A stretch of DNA of 64,000 nt from NCBI RefSeq assembly GCF_022965805.1, contig NC_133101.1, positions 50,796,342-50,860,341 on the forward strand. Reading direction: 5' to 3'. A program made the position numbers and the translations under genes. This DNA comes from Primulina eburnea. Its lineage: Eukaryota; Streptophyta; Magnoliopsida; Lamiales; Gesneriaceae. The notes beneath the pieces are model-generated. The model saw only the letters and a list, made by a program, of their open reading frames with translations. It did not search any database and was not told the DNA's origin. Positions 23,741 through 36,090 of the stretch are shown piece after piece (within the stretch, counting starts at the first letter, position 1; each line of letters begins with the position of its first letter).

Positions 23741-25122
23741 TGTTGGAACTTTTCAAGTTCGCAATCTTGATTTTGATGATAACAAAATTTGTTAATTGTG
23801 TTACTAATGATCTACCTTAGTGTGCAGCATCTAGGATCACTCACAAGATGTTTACATCGCAAAACTGAAGACCCAACTATCGAACAAAATGAATCAGTCT
23901 AACTAGTTACGTCAATTAAGAAGTCCAGCTGATTGTCCAATTGATAGGTGATTCAGCAGGAAAACCTCAGAAGCCCAGCCAGCCGAAGTCAACTGATGAA
24001 AAAACCCAGCTGATCAGTCCAACTGACAAGTCAACTGATTTCACCAGCCTAACTGAAAGATCAGTTCAACTGACCAGTTCGAAGCATCAGTTAGAATCCT
24101 TTATTTATGGATGAAGACAAACTATTTCAAGTGGATTTCAGCTGTATGTGAAGGTATAAAGACATTATACAGTCAAAGGACAATAATGGACGTTGCATCA
24201 GAGCATTAAAATAAAACGCTTCAGAAGGGCAGTCAAAAAGACGAGACACAAAGTCCAAGAAACCGAATCAAAAGAAACGGATACAATAAATGAATCTCAC
24301 TGTACGATCAGTTTTCCCGCCTATATAAAGAGAAGATCGGTGAAGACTCATATATAATAATAAGATATACAACTCAAGAGAGAAAGAGAGAAGGGCACAC
24401 TTCAAAGTCATATCAGCTTAAGAGAAGCATTCAGCCCAGTCGAGGGAACTCTTTACAGAAATATCAGCTTAGATTAGAAGCGCATTTCCTTCGGTGTGTG
24501 AGAACATCCTTGTTCAGTTCTCACACACACAGACACTCTCAAACACTCCAATACAGTCTTGCACAAAGATGTTAAACTTGTGTATGTAGTCTTTGACACA
24601 TAGACGTTAAAGAAGTGTTGGCTGGAAGGTGCTGCCTTCAGTCATAGCTAGGAGTTCAGTTTAGGCAGTAGTGTAAGTCCTAGCTGAGTGGGTTTGTACA
24701 AGTTGTTGCATAAATCAAAGTCTTCTAGTGGATCCTATCTGTGGAGATAGAAGGGGTGACGTAGGAGCAGTTGAAGTTTCCGAACATCCATAAACATATC
24801 TTGTGTATTTAACTGATTAACTATTGCTTTTAAACTGCTTTGATCAGTTGGAGTATTCGTCAGTTCAGTTGACACCATAACTGAACTGAAGAATGCAAAA
24901 ACTAATCTGTCTTCTTTCGGTTATTCAGTTTACATAAAATAAAATGCTTTCTAAGTTAACAGTCTTCTTTACGAAGGATAACTTCGAGTTTCTTCCGCTT
25001 GGTTTAAAACTAAACTCGATTTAACTCATCGGTGTTAATATTCTTAGAATACGAGCTATTGCAACTCATTGGAGAATATTTTGTTTGAAGCATCCCAAAG
25101 ATGCTGAGCAAACGATCCTTCA
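23741..25122 (+). repeat. A2 3' LTR
   Basis: A 1,382-bp LTR, TGTTGGAACTT to GATCCTTCA, is uninterrupted here. A TATA-like CTATATAAAGAG lies near 24321 and the TGACGTAG block at 24757-24764. Confidence 0.92.
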
Positions 25123-25127
25123 AAGTG

Positions 25128-25339
25128 TTTGATAAAATGCTTCAACTAAAATATTTTTATTCATTCAACTTGCACATATTTTAAATGATTGACAAAATGT
25201 TTAATCAGTTTCTACGAAGGATTATTTCGAGTGTCTTCCGCTTGCTTTGAAAACCAAACTCGATTTAATTCATCGATGTTCAATATTTCAAGAAACGAGC
25301 TATTGTAGCTCAACGATAACGCCCTATTCGATCCGGACA
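25128..25339 (+). repeat. A1 5' LTR, part 2
   Basis: Continues A1 sequence (GTTTGATAAAATGC onward) after the A2 insertion, matching the end of the A1 3' LTR. It ends GATCCGGACA. Confidence 0.85.
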
Positions 25340-25876
25340 ATTGGTAACAGAGCAGGTTGTTTTTGAAGAGCATTGAAACTGATTTTGATGTTTAAAATTC
25401 GAAAATTTCAGATTTTTTTAACACATATATGCAAAACTAAATTTTCGTGCGGCTTGTAGCAACCGTGGGAAAATTGACATATCTCCTTGCTCGATTGTCC
25501 AAATGATGAACCGTATTTTGCGTTGCAAATTAGACTTGTAGAGGTTTACAACGGTATAAAATTTGCAGGATAGTTATGCTCGAGAAAATACAGTTTATTC
25601 GTTGAAAGCAGAGCATATGTGCTGCAGCAGAAAATGAGCCATGCAGAAAATTGGTTAGTTATCCCTCTTCTTTTAAAATTTTCAAAATTTCAAAAATACA
25701 GAAGAAGAACTCATTATAATTTTAATGGAGATATTATTTTTAAATATTGAGGGGGAGAAAATTTTGTTTAAAATGTTTTGAAAATATGACTTTTTGATTC
25801 ACACAAAAAGGGAGAGAAATATGTTAGTTGAATCGATTGTTTATCCAAGTTTTGTGATCATCAAAAAGAGGGAGAT
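25340..25876 (+). other. A1 internal region, non-coding
   Basis: A primer-like TGGTAACAGAGC (25342-25353, one base different from the tRNA-iMet site) follows the LTR. The remaining 500 bp show no coding motif. Purine tracts at about 25749, 25808 and 25866 precede the 3' LTR. Confidence 0.8.
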
Positions 25877-27356
25877 TGTTAGAACATTTCATGGTCGCAA
25901 TCTTGATTTTGATTTTGACAAAATTTGTTATTGTGTTTCTAACATATTTACTCAAGTGTGAATTTGCAAACACAAGAAGCAAGCTAAAACTGAATTCTGC
26001 ACAAACTGAATTTTTGGCAAGCTTCGGTGTTTTGATGATAACTCTCAACTGGATTATCCAAATGATAATCCGCCAACTTGAATGATCAGAAAACTCAATT
26101 TGGAACAAGTTGTATTTCACGTCAGTTGGGCAAAATCGGATGTTATCATGGCCTAACTGATCGCTGAATTACCAAACTAATCACACGAAAAGAACAATCA
26201 TTTGGGTTTGAGCTGTTAAAGTATTTTGGTCATATCTCTCAGCTCGGTTATTAAAACGAAGCGATTCAGTATGCGTTGGAAATATAAGACAATGATCTAC
26301 AAATCATATTCAGAGGTCAAAGTCTAAATAGAAGCTTAATATACTGATAAATGATGATGAAGCTACTAGTTCTGAACAAACTGAAATCAGCTAGTCTGAT
26401 TTCAGCACACCAGCTGAAACTGAACCAGATGCTGACCAGCTGAACTGAACCAGCTGCTGAACCAGGTTGAGTTGACCAAAGTTGACCAGTCGGGAAAATG
26501 TCCAACAAGGCGAATTTGACTGTTGCAATTGCATAAACAGTACAGAAACTTTTCAAACGGTCATATTCTTGTATCTAACGTATATATCATTGTTGGAGCT
26601 TATAAATACAACATCTAGAAGATCAAATAAGAGCTTTTGAAGTGGATTCAAAGCATGGATAGTTAGCATGAAGAAATCAGCAAGTTGAGAGCACAAGTCC
26701 TTGTGTGAGGATACATTAGAGATGTACACTATAAAGGATAAATTCCTCACACATATACAAGACAACTAAACTTCAAAGTTTAGTTGAGTGAGTCTTTACA
26801 CAAATACGTAAAACATTGTGTTTGTAGTTTTGCATATGAGACATTAAATAATATGCTGATTGTGAGGTGCTGCCTACCATCTGAGTTCTAGGAGTTTAGT
26901 TTAGGCATTGGGTAAGTCCTAGCTGAGTGGGTTTGTACAAAGAGTTGTATAAATCTAAGTCTTCCAGTGAATCCTTTCCAAGGGGAAGAAGGGGTGACGT
27001 AGGAGTGTTTGAAATTTTTGAACATTCATAAACAATTTCATGTCTTGTTTATTGCATTTACTTATCACTTTCCATAGTTTTGAAGATGAATTATTGAATG
27101 ATTTTATGTGTTCTTCAAATACAAAATTATTGATTACCAAGTGTTTGATAAAATGCTTCAACTAAAGTATTTTTACTCATTCAACTTGCATATATTTTAA
27201 ATGATTTACAAAATGTTTAATCGGTTTCTACGAAAGATTATTTCGAGTGTTCTTCCGCTTGGTTTTATAACCAAACTCGATTTAATTCATCGGTGTTCAA
27301 TATTTCAAGAACGTAGCTATTGTAGCTCAACGATTAACCCCTAATCGATTCCAACA
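25877..27356 (+). repeat. A1 3' LTR
   Basis: A 1,480-bp LTR starts TGTTAGAACATTTC (one base changed from the 5' copy) and ends GATTCCAACA. A TATA-like TTATAAATAC lies near 26600 and the TGACGTAG block at 26995-27002. Confidence 0.9.
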
Positions 27357-27785
27357 CACTACAAATAACATATTTCATAATATAAAATGAATTAAACTCC
27401 CTTATGAGAAGAAAGAAGAAGAAGAAGAAGTTTAAAATTAATGCAAAATGCTCTTCTTTTGTTTGATCATCTAAAATTTTATGTTATGTTGTCTCTCTTT
27501 ATGTTAATTAATTCAGATGGATTAATATTTAAGTCACAAATCTAAAAATGTGACCAAGAGAGACCTTTTGGTAAAAAAAAAGATCCATGAAAAATTGCAA
27601 CCTTTGGTAAACGCCGCCAGAAGCCTTTCTCTGTGCCTTTGAATTTCCAGGCAAGCAAGAAAGGTGCTGAGACGCCTGCTTGAGAAATTTTCTTGCAGCT
27701 TTTAGGAAGCATATTTGAACTTTTTTGTTCGGTCGAGTTTTCTTTATCTTTTCTTTTACTTAATTTCTGTTCACAAACTCAAACA
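27357..27785. repeat. Dispersed repeat copy 2, right part
   Basis: Continues the alignment to copy 1 (4432-4855) after the A1 insertion, ending near CACAAACTCAAAC. Confidence 0.72.
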
Positions 27786-28492
27786 ATAGAGCACATCACA
27801 ATTTAATGATGTAGTTAAATTCACCATAAAACTATAAAGAGAGACGGATAATGGAAATGGATAAGGAAGGAGTTGGTGGGCATTAAATCCCAAAGTTCGC
27901 CATTTAAGACTTGATTCCAAAACTTCACTTATTTCTTCAATATTTTAACATCCATTAATTTTATTTCATTATTTTGATATCCTATTCATATTTGGTTGCG
28001 GAAATTTAGTTAACAAAGAGATATAATATACTCTTATACCAATTTGGATTAGCAATTTTCGTAAAATGATGACAAATAAGAGCTAGTTGTTACAGTAGTC
28101 CATTGTTCAGTCAAATTTTCATGGGCTTGGATCAGACACGTGATAGAAAGGTATCGAAGACGGTCACCAATATGAGCACTAGTAAATAAATGCAATGAAG
28201 GGTAAATGATACGTGTGTGAGAACCACATCTTAAATCTGTAAGAGTCATATCTAGATTCTCAGTGCTGACCGATTTATGGGTCAGACCATGACGAACGTA
28301 GTGTTACGAAGGAATGAGATTGTCATGTCCCATCTTACATCGAATTTTGAGGAGTATTTAAATTAGTTAATAAAATGATTATAATTTACTCATACATCAC
28401 CTTGAGTTAATCATTTTCATAAAACAATGAAATATATGAACTGATTCCACAAGAGTCCGTTGTGCAGCCATGTTTCCAATGACTTGGATCCG
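27786..28492. other. Spacer with a diverged ~140-bp direct duplication
   Basis: Segment 28005-28145 resembles 28355-28493. Both contain AGTTAAYAAA, AGTCCRTTGTKCAG and a CTTGGATC word in the same order. The two lie about 350 bp apart. I see no gene. The copia element B begins at or just after the end of the second copy. Confidence 0.55.
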
Positions 28493-28499
28493 TGTTAAG

Positions 28500-29830
28500 A
28501 AATTATTATTACACAAAATTTTTGGTGATTGACAAAATCAATATAGCACTTCACTATTTCAGGAAACAACTACATATCTTATGTGTAACAAGTATCGGTT
28601 CAACCTCCCAGCCTAGCAACCGGACTGCTTCACTACCGACTACGTCAAAAAGAGTTTAACCGCTTAAACAAAGGATATACTAAAGAATCTGACCGCTTGA
28701 ATTTTAGACCGCTGATAATTCAGCCGCTTAAAGTAAAGTAAGATGAACTTCTCAACCGGCTAATCCGAAGACATCATTAAAGAGGGTTATTTATTACCTA
28801 CTTAACGAAAGACATACTCTGAATAGTTCAAGACATTCAATAGTTTGCACTGCTTCAAAGTTAACTTGTCCCTACATCAGTCTCGATAATGATCTGCACT
28901 TATATCACTATCCCAGAAAGGAAATATCTTTTATTTTACAAAAGTCTAAGGATAAAAGCAGTTGCCATAAACGGTAACTCTGTAGCAAATCTTCAAAGAA
29001 CGGGACTCAAGGCAATATCAACAAAGAGAACATTTAATTCATATCTGAAGAACATTAAATGCAGTTGCAGATGATAGAGACGCAACATCTTTCTCTTACA
29101 AGTTAACGTTACTCAATCCTTTCGACCGTTGGAATGATCGCCTATATTAACAAAGAACAAAGTGTGCAAGAAAATGCACGATACATTATCAAATTCACAA
29201 CATTGAAATCATTACAAGCTTGCATACTTCATAGATTCAGAGCGCACTCAAAAGTCTACACACTTTATCGCTCATAAGCACGCACTGAACAGAAAGATAT
29301 CTGATTATTCAAGGATCATATTCGTGCTACCAAAATCAATTTGTTTACTTATATCAGTAACCTTTCGGTTATTTGTTTAATTTGTGGTGTCTGGTGAACC
29401 GAGTGTTCTTAAAATCCAAAATTGTAAAGTGATAATTAAGAGTTCCAAAACAGGCAGTGTGATAAGTCCTGATTGGAGTGGGCTGTTGCAAAGAGTTTTT
29501 GTAAACCCAAAGTATTTTAGTGTAATCCTTCCTAAAGAAGAAGAAGAATGGGTGACGTAGGAGTTTTCATCTACGAACATCCATAAAAACCTTAGGTCTT
29601 TACTTCTTGCAAGCATTTACTTTTCACTATATTTGTTGATAAGTTTGCCAACAAGTTTTAAGTTATCATTAGAAATCTTGAACCGTTTTTTCGCACTTTA
29701 CAGTGGTTCATATTTCTATAAATTTTGAGAAGAATTTTCAACCGCTTCAAAACGGTTGAAACCAGTTTTAGAAAGTAAAATTTGAAAGAGTTCATTCACC
29801 TCCCTTCTAAAATCTTTCCCGATCCCAACA
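28500..29830 (+). repeat. Element B 5' LTR
   Basis: Ends GATCCCAACA directly before the primer site. It holds the conserved block with TGACGTAG at 29553-29560, followed by GAACATCCATAAA, as in the other copia LTRs of the window. A TATA-like CCTATATTAAC lies near 29131. The exact start is uncertain. Confidence 0.7.
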
Positions 29831-29832
29831 AG

Positions 29833-29844
29833 TGGTATCACAGC
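29833..29844 (+). promoter_or_regulatory. Element B primer-binding site
   Basis: TGGTATCACAGC follows the LTR by two bases. It has one mismatch to the tRNA-iMet primer site TGGTATCAGAGC. Confidence 0.8.
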
Positions 29845-29880
29845 AGGACCTTCTCAAACATCGATAACCAAAAAATACTC

Positions 29881-31895
29881 ATGGAATATTTCAACAAAAT
29901 CCCTATGTTTTCAAAGGAAGATATGATGATTGGAAAATTCGTATGCAGGCTCATCTAGCAGCCCAGGATGAAGATATGTGGTATGTCACTGCTGACAGGC
30001 TAATGAAGATATTGAAAGAAAATACAGTTGCAATTACCACTGAAGGTGCTCCCCAAATGGTGGAAAGCATCATTCTGAATGGACAGCTGAGGACAAGAAG
30101 AAGGCAAATCTCGATAACATAGAAAAAAAAATTCTTCATTAGACCTTGGACACAAATATATTTGCCAAAATCAAGACCTGCACTGCAACAAAGAAATCTA
30201 GGAAAAACTCACACAACTGTGTGAGGGTAGTGATCAGACTAAAGAAAAAAAGTTGACTGTTGCTATCCAGAAGTTTGATAAGACAAAGATGAAGCCAGGA
30301 GAAACTCTTGCAGAATTTGACGAACGTTTCAGCAGTATTATCATCGAACTCATTTCCATGCGAAAAGAAAATTCCAATCTAGAAATTGCCCTCAAGGTTA
30401 TGCGAGCTCTTTCCAGATAATGGGACGTAAAAACTATAGCAATGCGAGAGTCGAACGATTTGAATAAACTGGAACTCCATGATCTTTTCGCTGATATTAA
30501 AGCATATGAGTTCGAACTTGGGATACAAATTGAAGAAGAACCATCCACCTCCCAAAAAACATAGGCCTTGGCACCTACCACGGGACTCTTCCGGTCGAAG
30601 AGTCCACAATTAAGAAATTGGTTGAGCAACTAAGCAATGAAGCCGTGTCCCTATTTGTTAAAAAGTTCGGTAAATTCATGCATACGAATAAATCTCATAC
30701 TAATAAACCTTAATTCAAAAAGGACCATACTGATGATGATCAAGCTTGCTTTAACTGTGAGAAAAAAGGGCATTTTATTGCAGAATGAAACAAGAAAAGA
30801 AATGATGAAAAGAGAACGTTTGATAGGAGACGGTCCAAAGATGATAAAAAGTTCACCAAAAAGACAAGTCAACAAGTTCTAGTAGCAGAAGAGGACAAAA
30901 ACAAATGGCTGACACAGATTCAGAAAAATCTATCTCTGAAGAATCTACAAGTGAAAGTGGAGATGAGACAGTAAAATGTCTCATGGCTAATGAAGATTCA
31001 GAACTCTCAAATGAAATTGTATTTAACTTTGACTCTATTGAATTCAATCGGGAAGATCTGGTAATGGCACTACATGATATGGTAAATGAGTTTAAAGGAC
31101 TATCGCGAAAATTCGATGAAGCCAAAGCAGAAAACAAGACTTAAAAAACAAGTTGACTCTCTCTAACTGCTCGCAGCAAAAAGAGGTCAATTGTTTGAAA
31201 GTGAAGTTAAGTCTGCTAGCTGCTGAGAACGATGATTTGCGTAGACTATTCCATACTACGTTAAAAGAGAACAAACATTTGATAAATATAGTCAACTCAT
31301 GGAACGAGTCATCTGCCTCACTTAATAAGATGCATGAGATGCAAAAACCAGCCGAAGACAAAACCAAGATAGGTTATAGTATCAATGAATGCAGTACTTC
31401 AGAAGCATCAACTCAAAGGTTACTAGAGAAAGACAGTTTAAAATCAATCAAATTTGTTAGATCTAGTGTGGTATATGAAAATGACAAGCCTGAAGTCCAA
31501 TGCATTCAGAATGTAAATCTTGAGAACAATGGAAGGCAATGTGATTTAGGATATGTCGAAGTTAAGGGTGCTAATTCCAACCGATCATGGCTCAGACGCA
31601 TGCCAAATCCAACCGTTCACAGTGGTTTTGATTGGTCCCGCAGAAAGCCAAGTTCAACCGATATCACTCAAAAACAAGACCTAACCGCTACCACAATAAC
31701 CGACCTATTCAAAAGAGGTACATAGTTATTGACAATGACAGATGGAAACAACAACATACTGAAAAAGAAAGAAAACTGCATACACCACCAGATTATGCAC
31801 TTAATCGCACTCACCTTGGTACACACCATGGAAAGCCCTTTAGGATAATCCATGTGTGGATTCCTAAGGGTGTAATCAGCTCAGGACCCAAATAG
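29881..31895 (+). pseudogene. Element B gag remnant
   Basis: The region begins with an ATG whose first residues (NKIPMFSKEDM) match the gag start of element C. Within about 15 codons a frame change follows. A capsid region lies around 30230-30550. A zinc-knuckle segment at about 30744-30790 has C, C and H in place, but the last Cys codon is replaced by TGA. The C-terminal gag region with Glu/Ser-rich coiled-coil-like text continues at 30905-31725. At least four stops or frame changes rule out a full protein. The minus-strand frames opposite (for example 30234-30629) are shadows. Confidence 0.8.
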
Positions 31896-31939
31896 GAAAG
31901 GGTGTCGATCTCTCATTTTCATAATTTCAGTAAAATAAA

Positions 31940-33600
31940 AAGAAATTGGAAGAGTCGATCTGGTTCCTGGACAGCGGTTGTTCCAGACACATGACCGGGA
32001 ATAAAATTCTTTTATCAGAAATTGTCAACTAAAGAGGACTAACTATCACCTTTGGTGATAACTCTAAAGATAAAGCTGTGGGAAAAGGTAAGACTATACT
32101 TGGAAAGATCATTATCAAAGATGTACTTTTGGTAGAAAACTTGTGTTATAACCTGATTAGAATAAGCCAACTATGTGACAACGGTTACACCGTTTTATTT
32201 CACAAACATATATGCACTGTTAAAACTCTGCAGGTAACTCGGTGCTAACCGATCATAGAGAGCAAAATACATATAAGGTAAAATGGAATGATGACTGTCT
32301 AAAGTTGCCCACTTGCTTCATTGCCTTAAATGGTAATAAAAATTGGCTCTGGCATAAACGACTTAATCATCTTAATTTCGAATCCATTGATACCATTAGC
32401 AAGCTTAAACTGATCTCTGGATTTCCTAACATTGATTTTTCCAAAGATAGAATCTACAATGCTTGTCAGCTAGGGAAACAAGTTCTCTCCACTTTCAAGA
32501 ACAAAGGAATAAACTTATCAATTAGATGCCTGGAACTTCTTCACATGGACTTGTTTGGACCTATACCAGTAATGAGCTTAGGGGGAAAGAAATATACCCT
32601 TGTGGTAATTGATGACTTCTCTAGATTCACAAGGATAATATTTTTAAGCTCCAAAGATCAAACCATGGTTCAACTAATCAAGCTCCTCAAAATACTTCAA
32701 AATGAGAAAACTACAGCAGTAGACATAATCAGAAGTGACAGAGCAACTGAATTTTTGAACCAATTCCTATCATCTTATCTCGAAGATCACGGCATACAAC
32801 ATGAGTTGTTAGCTGCTAGATCACCTCAACATAATGGAGTCGGTGAAAGAAGGAACCGCACACTGAAGGAAGCAGCTAGGACCATGCTGGCAGAATCCGG
32901 TATCTCACAAAGGTTTTGGGCGTAGGCTATCAATACATCCTGTTATACTCAGAACCGGTCTATGGTCAATGAAAATCATGAAAGACTCCATATGAAATAT
33001 GGACCGGCAAGCAGCTAGAAGTTTGATACTTCCGCATCTTCGGTTGTAATTTTTCATTAATAATAATGGCAAGACACACCTAACCGCATTTGATGTAAAA
33101 TCCGATAATGGTGTTTTCTTGGGATACTCAGCAGTGAGCAAAACATATAGAGATTATAATCAAAGAACTCTCACTGTTGAAAAATCCATACATATTGTAT
33201 TGGATGAATCATCCATATGTCACAAAAATAGCAGTAGCAGCATTCATGATCTAATCAATAAGCTTGATACTACTAACGTTGAACCAAGCAGTGATGACGA
33301 AACAGATTTGAGAGAAACAGGTGAACAAATCTCGGAGCAAAGTCCAACAGCTCAAGAACAGAATCATCAGACAAAAGAACCAGATAACAATCATCAACCC
33401 GAGATTGTTCAAATAGAAGAAGAGTCGCTGGAACAACAAAAATAGCATCACACAACCAATCGAGCCAGATCCATATGGACCATGTCTCCAGTGGAAAAAA
33501 TACAATCCACTTGAGCTGGTCATCGGTAACACCACCGCTTTTCTTAGAGGTAGAAATCAAATGATTAATGAATTTATTCATGCTGCGTTTGTCTCCCAGT
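31940..33600 (+). pseudogene. Element B protease and integrase remnant
   Basis: The copia protease motif DSGCSRHMTG is readable near 31968. At 32242-32925 an open 227-codon stretch carries the GAG-pre-integrase region (WHKRLNHLNF; the later CNACQLGKQ-type site reads NACQLGKQ) and the integrase core. D is seen in HMDLFGP, D in IRSDRATEF (the family's Gly after DR is Ala here) and E in NGVGERRNRT. The integrase tail and acidic linker continue at 33119-33445. Stops at about 32924 and other breaks inactivate it. Confidence 0.85.
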
Positions 33601-33639
33601 TATAACCTAAGAAGATTGATTATGCACTGCATGATATCA

Positions 33640-35123
33640 ATTGGATAGAGGCTATGCAGGAGGAACTTAATAAATTTGAAAGAAGCAAAGTTTGGCATCT
33701 AGTTCCTCGTCCTGATAATATGCACGTTATTGGTACTAGATGGGTGTTTAGAAACAAAATGGATAAAAATGGTTCAATAATCAGAAATAAGGCCGGACTA
33801 GTAGCTCAAGGCTATAGGCAGAAGGAAGGAAGAAAACTTTGATGAATCTTTTGTCTCTGTAGCTAGGCTAGAAGCAAAGATTCTTTCTGGCCTTTGCACC
33901 ATTTAAGGATTTTAAGGTATATCAGATTATGTTAAATCTACATTTCTAAATTTTTGTTAAATGAAGAAGTTTATGTAGAGTAACCACATGGCTTTATTAA
34001 TCACGTTCATCCTGATTATGTTTACAAACTAGATAAATCTCTGTATGGACTAAAACAAGCCCCTAGAACCTGGTATGACACGTTAACTAAATTCTTGCTT
34101 GAACGTGGCTTCTCAATTGAAACAGTTGACAAAACTTTAGTTAAATTTTCAAAAGATGGTAACTCATTATTTGTGCAAATATACATGGACGATATTATAT
34201 TCGGATCAACTAATCCTAAATTATGCGAGAGATTCTCTAAGATAATGCATGAGCAGTTTGAAATGAGCATGATGGGAGAAATGAACTTCTTTCTAGGCCT
34301 GCAAGTCAAGAAGTCAAAGGATGACATCTTCATTAACCAAGATAAATACACGACAGATATGCTGAAAAAGTTTGAAATGGAGAATTGATCCCTAGCCACT
34401 ACCTCAATGAGCTCATCAATCAAACTGGACAAAGATGAAGGGGGAATCTCTTTGGACACAAAAATGTACAAAGGATTAATTGGTTCACTATTGTATCTAA
34501 CCGCCACTCGTCCAGATATAATGTTTGTTGCTTGTCTATGCTCTTGATTTCAATCTAATCCAATGCAATTTCATTTTACTGTCGTTAAAAGAATCGTTAA
34601 ATATCTTAAGGGTACTATTAGGGCAGGTCATTGGTACACCAAATACACAAGTATTCATCTTGTAGGATATTCAGACGCAGACTATGCCGTTTGCAAAATT
34701 GACAGGAAAAGTACTAGTGGTTCATGTAAGTTTTTGTGTGATAGAATAATATCGTGGTTTAGCAAGAAACAAATGTCTATTTCCATATCAACCGCTGAAG
34801 CAGAGTACCTTGCGGCTGGAAGCTGTTGCGCACAAATACTGTGGATACAACAACAGCTCAAGGATTATGGAATTCAATCCACTGAGTCTCCTATCTTCTG
34901 TGACAACACAAGTGCAATCACAATCACATAAAATCCGGTTATGCACTCTCAGACAAAGCATATTGACATCAGACACGATTTTATCCGAGAACATCATGAA
35001 GAAAGAGATTCTGCTTGAATATGTGCATACTGATCAATAAGCGGTTGATATTTTCACAAAACCGTTACCAGAGGCTAAGTTTTCTTATTCCGAAATACGC
35101 TTGGTTTAATCGATTTATCTTAG
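33640..35123 (+). pseudogene. Element B reverse transcriptase and RNase H remnant
   Basis: RT begins with MQEELNKFERSKVWHLVPRP and shows GTRWVFRNK. The catalytic motif YMDDIIFGS lies near 34183. RNase H includes YSDADYAVCK, DRKSTSG and STAEAEYLAAG, with the terminal FTKPLP segment near 35055 and a stop at 35121-35123. In an active element this makes the cDNA. Frame changes near 33840, 34390 and 34545 break it. Its 3' end is 101 bp from the end of the convergent antisense ORF. Confidence 0.85.
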
Positions 35124-35224
35124 TCATTTGTTTAACATTCTTAGTTGATTGAATTATTACTAAGTTTGTTATGCAGGAAATAAAGAAATAGATAGACGAG
35201 GACTGGTAAAAACACAATAAAATT

Positions 35225-35641
35225 TCATAAATTAAGGCGGGCCCTTACAGCAGCAATTTCGTTTTTCACTGCACCCCTCCAGAAGGCCGACCAAATGGTC
35301 AGCCCTCCGACAGAGGTGCACATAAAGTTCTCTGAGAAGTAAATCCTTCTCAGGGCCCTCTGCTCCTTCAGAAGCATGAGGAGGTAGACACCTTCATCAG
35401 AGAAGATTTCTTTGGTATCAGCGACGCGGATGCGCCGCTGATACTTCTTCAGTGTTGCCACCCATTTGGGAGTAGCAACAAGCCCTCCCCCGAGGAAGGA
35501 CTGAAGTTCTCGGACTTTCATCCAAGATGACAACGTCTTCTTCAAGATGATGTCCTCCAGCACAGCCTTCCGTGCCATGATTATCTCTTGCATGAACTCT
35601 TCAGCGAGATCCGGCTCACTTGAACTACTTCCAGTATTCAT
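35225..35641 (-). CDS. Antisense ORF of sirevirus element B (138 aa), unknown function
   Basis: An intact 138-codon frame runs opposite to gag-pol between the pol stop and the third sense ORF. Its product is clearly related to the 139-aa product at 46783-47202 in element C: LAEEFM/MAEDFM near the start, RELQSFL/QELQFLW, LKKYQRRIRVA/LEKYRERLHVA and YLLMLLKEQRAL/YELMLYKERRIL come in the same order. It is charged, probably helical, and has no signal peptide, membrane segment or domain I know. A TATA box (TATAAATA, 35698-35705 on the minus strand) lies 56 bp upstream of the ATG. It stays open although gag, pol and ORF3 of the same copy are broken. Function is unknown; expression is inferred only from the promoter layout. 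Confidence 0.72.
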   Translation of the reverse strand: MNTGSSSSEPDLAEEFMQEIIMARKAVLEDIILKKTLSSWMKVRELQSFLGGGLVATPKWVATLKKYQRRIRVADTKEIFSDEGVYLLMLLKEQRALRRIYFSENFMCTSVGGLTIWSAFWRGAVKNEIAAVRARLNL

Positions 35642-35697
35642 TTTCTCTTATCTTGCTCTGCACCTTAAAATGATTTTGTGACTAAACCCTCTGGTTG

Positions 35698-35705
35698 TAT
35701 TTATA
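35698..35705 (-). promoter_or_regulatory. TATA box of the antisense ORF in element B
   Basis: TATAAATA on the minus strand, 56 bp upstream of the ATG at 35641. The element C counterpart has the same octamer 53 bp upstream of its ATG. Confidence 0.65.
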
Positions 35706-36027
35706 GATAAGAACCATACAAAAAGTCACCATCATAATTACTGTCAGGAGGATATAACGAGTTCTCTGCAAATCGACCGCCGTTTCATTACCTGAGGATA
35801 AGTTTACTTAATGCATTTGATTAGGGGAATACTGCTTTAGTCAATAAATTAATATGACTCAACCGCCTCCTCTCTAATCATCTTAAACAGATCATTTCTT
35901 CATTTTGGGCTCGTTTTGTTTTCCACGTCATTTCGAAAAAATTACGCGACTTTGCGTCTGCCCTATTTTGATGTGACAGCTACTTTCTCAAAATTCGAAA
36001 TTCATCATTTTATCGCCATCTAGTTTT

Positions 36028-36028
<1 letters not shown>

Positions 36029-36072
<44 letters not shown>
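36029..36072. repeat. (TAA)n microsatellite
   Basis: About 14 TAA/ATA repeats without interruption, within the divergent intergenic region of element B. Confidence 0.93.
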
Positions 36073-36090
36073 CACTCCACTAACAGTCCT

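Larger units (their letters stand above)
18451..25122 (+). mobile_element. Non-autonomous sirevirus-like element A2, nested in the A1 5' LTR
   Basis: The LTR starts TGTTGGAACTTTTC and ends GATCCTTCA. The target duplication AAGTG is exact (18446-18450 and 25123-25127), and removing the element restores A1 sequence as seen in the A1 3' LTR. The LTRs are 18451-22763 (split by a solo LTR; about 1.4 kb when joined) and 23741-25122. The internal region is 977 bp, with a TGGTATCAGAGC primer site, one degenerate ORF3-like fragment and several purine tracts. It has no gag or pol, so it must be mobilised in trans. Confidence 0.9.
17153..27356 (+). mobile_element. Non-autonomous sirevirus-like element A1 (outer level of a nest)
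   Basis: The LTR starts TGTTGGAACATTTC and ends GATTCCAACA. The flanking duplication is CATTA (17148-17152) versus CACTA (27357-27361), a one-base difference, and the empty site in repeat copy 1 reads CACTT. The 5' LTR is 17153-18450 plus 25128-25339 and the 3' LTR is 25877-27356, each about 1.5 kb. The internal region is only 537 bp (25340-25876) with a primer site and purine tracts but no gag or pol. Orientation is plus. The 5' LTR was later split by element A2. Confidence 0.88.

Noticed and set aside
30234..31367. Several minus-strand frames of 60-130 codons
   Set aside because: They are shadows of the gag remnant of element B. Unlike the antisense ORF at 35225-35641, they have no counterpart in element C and no promoter layout.
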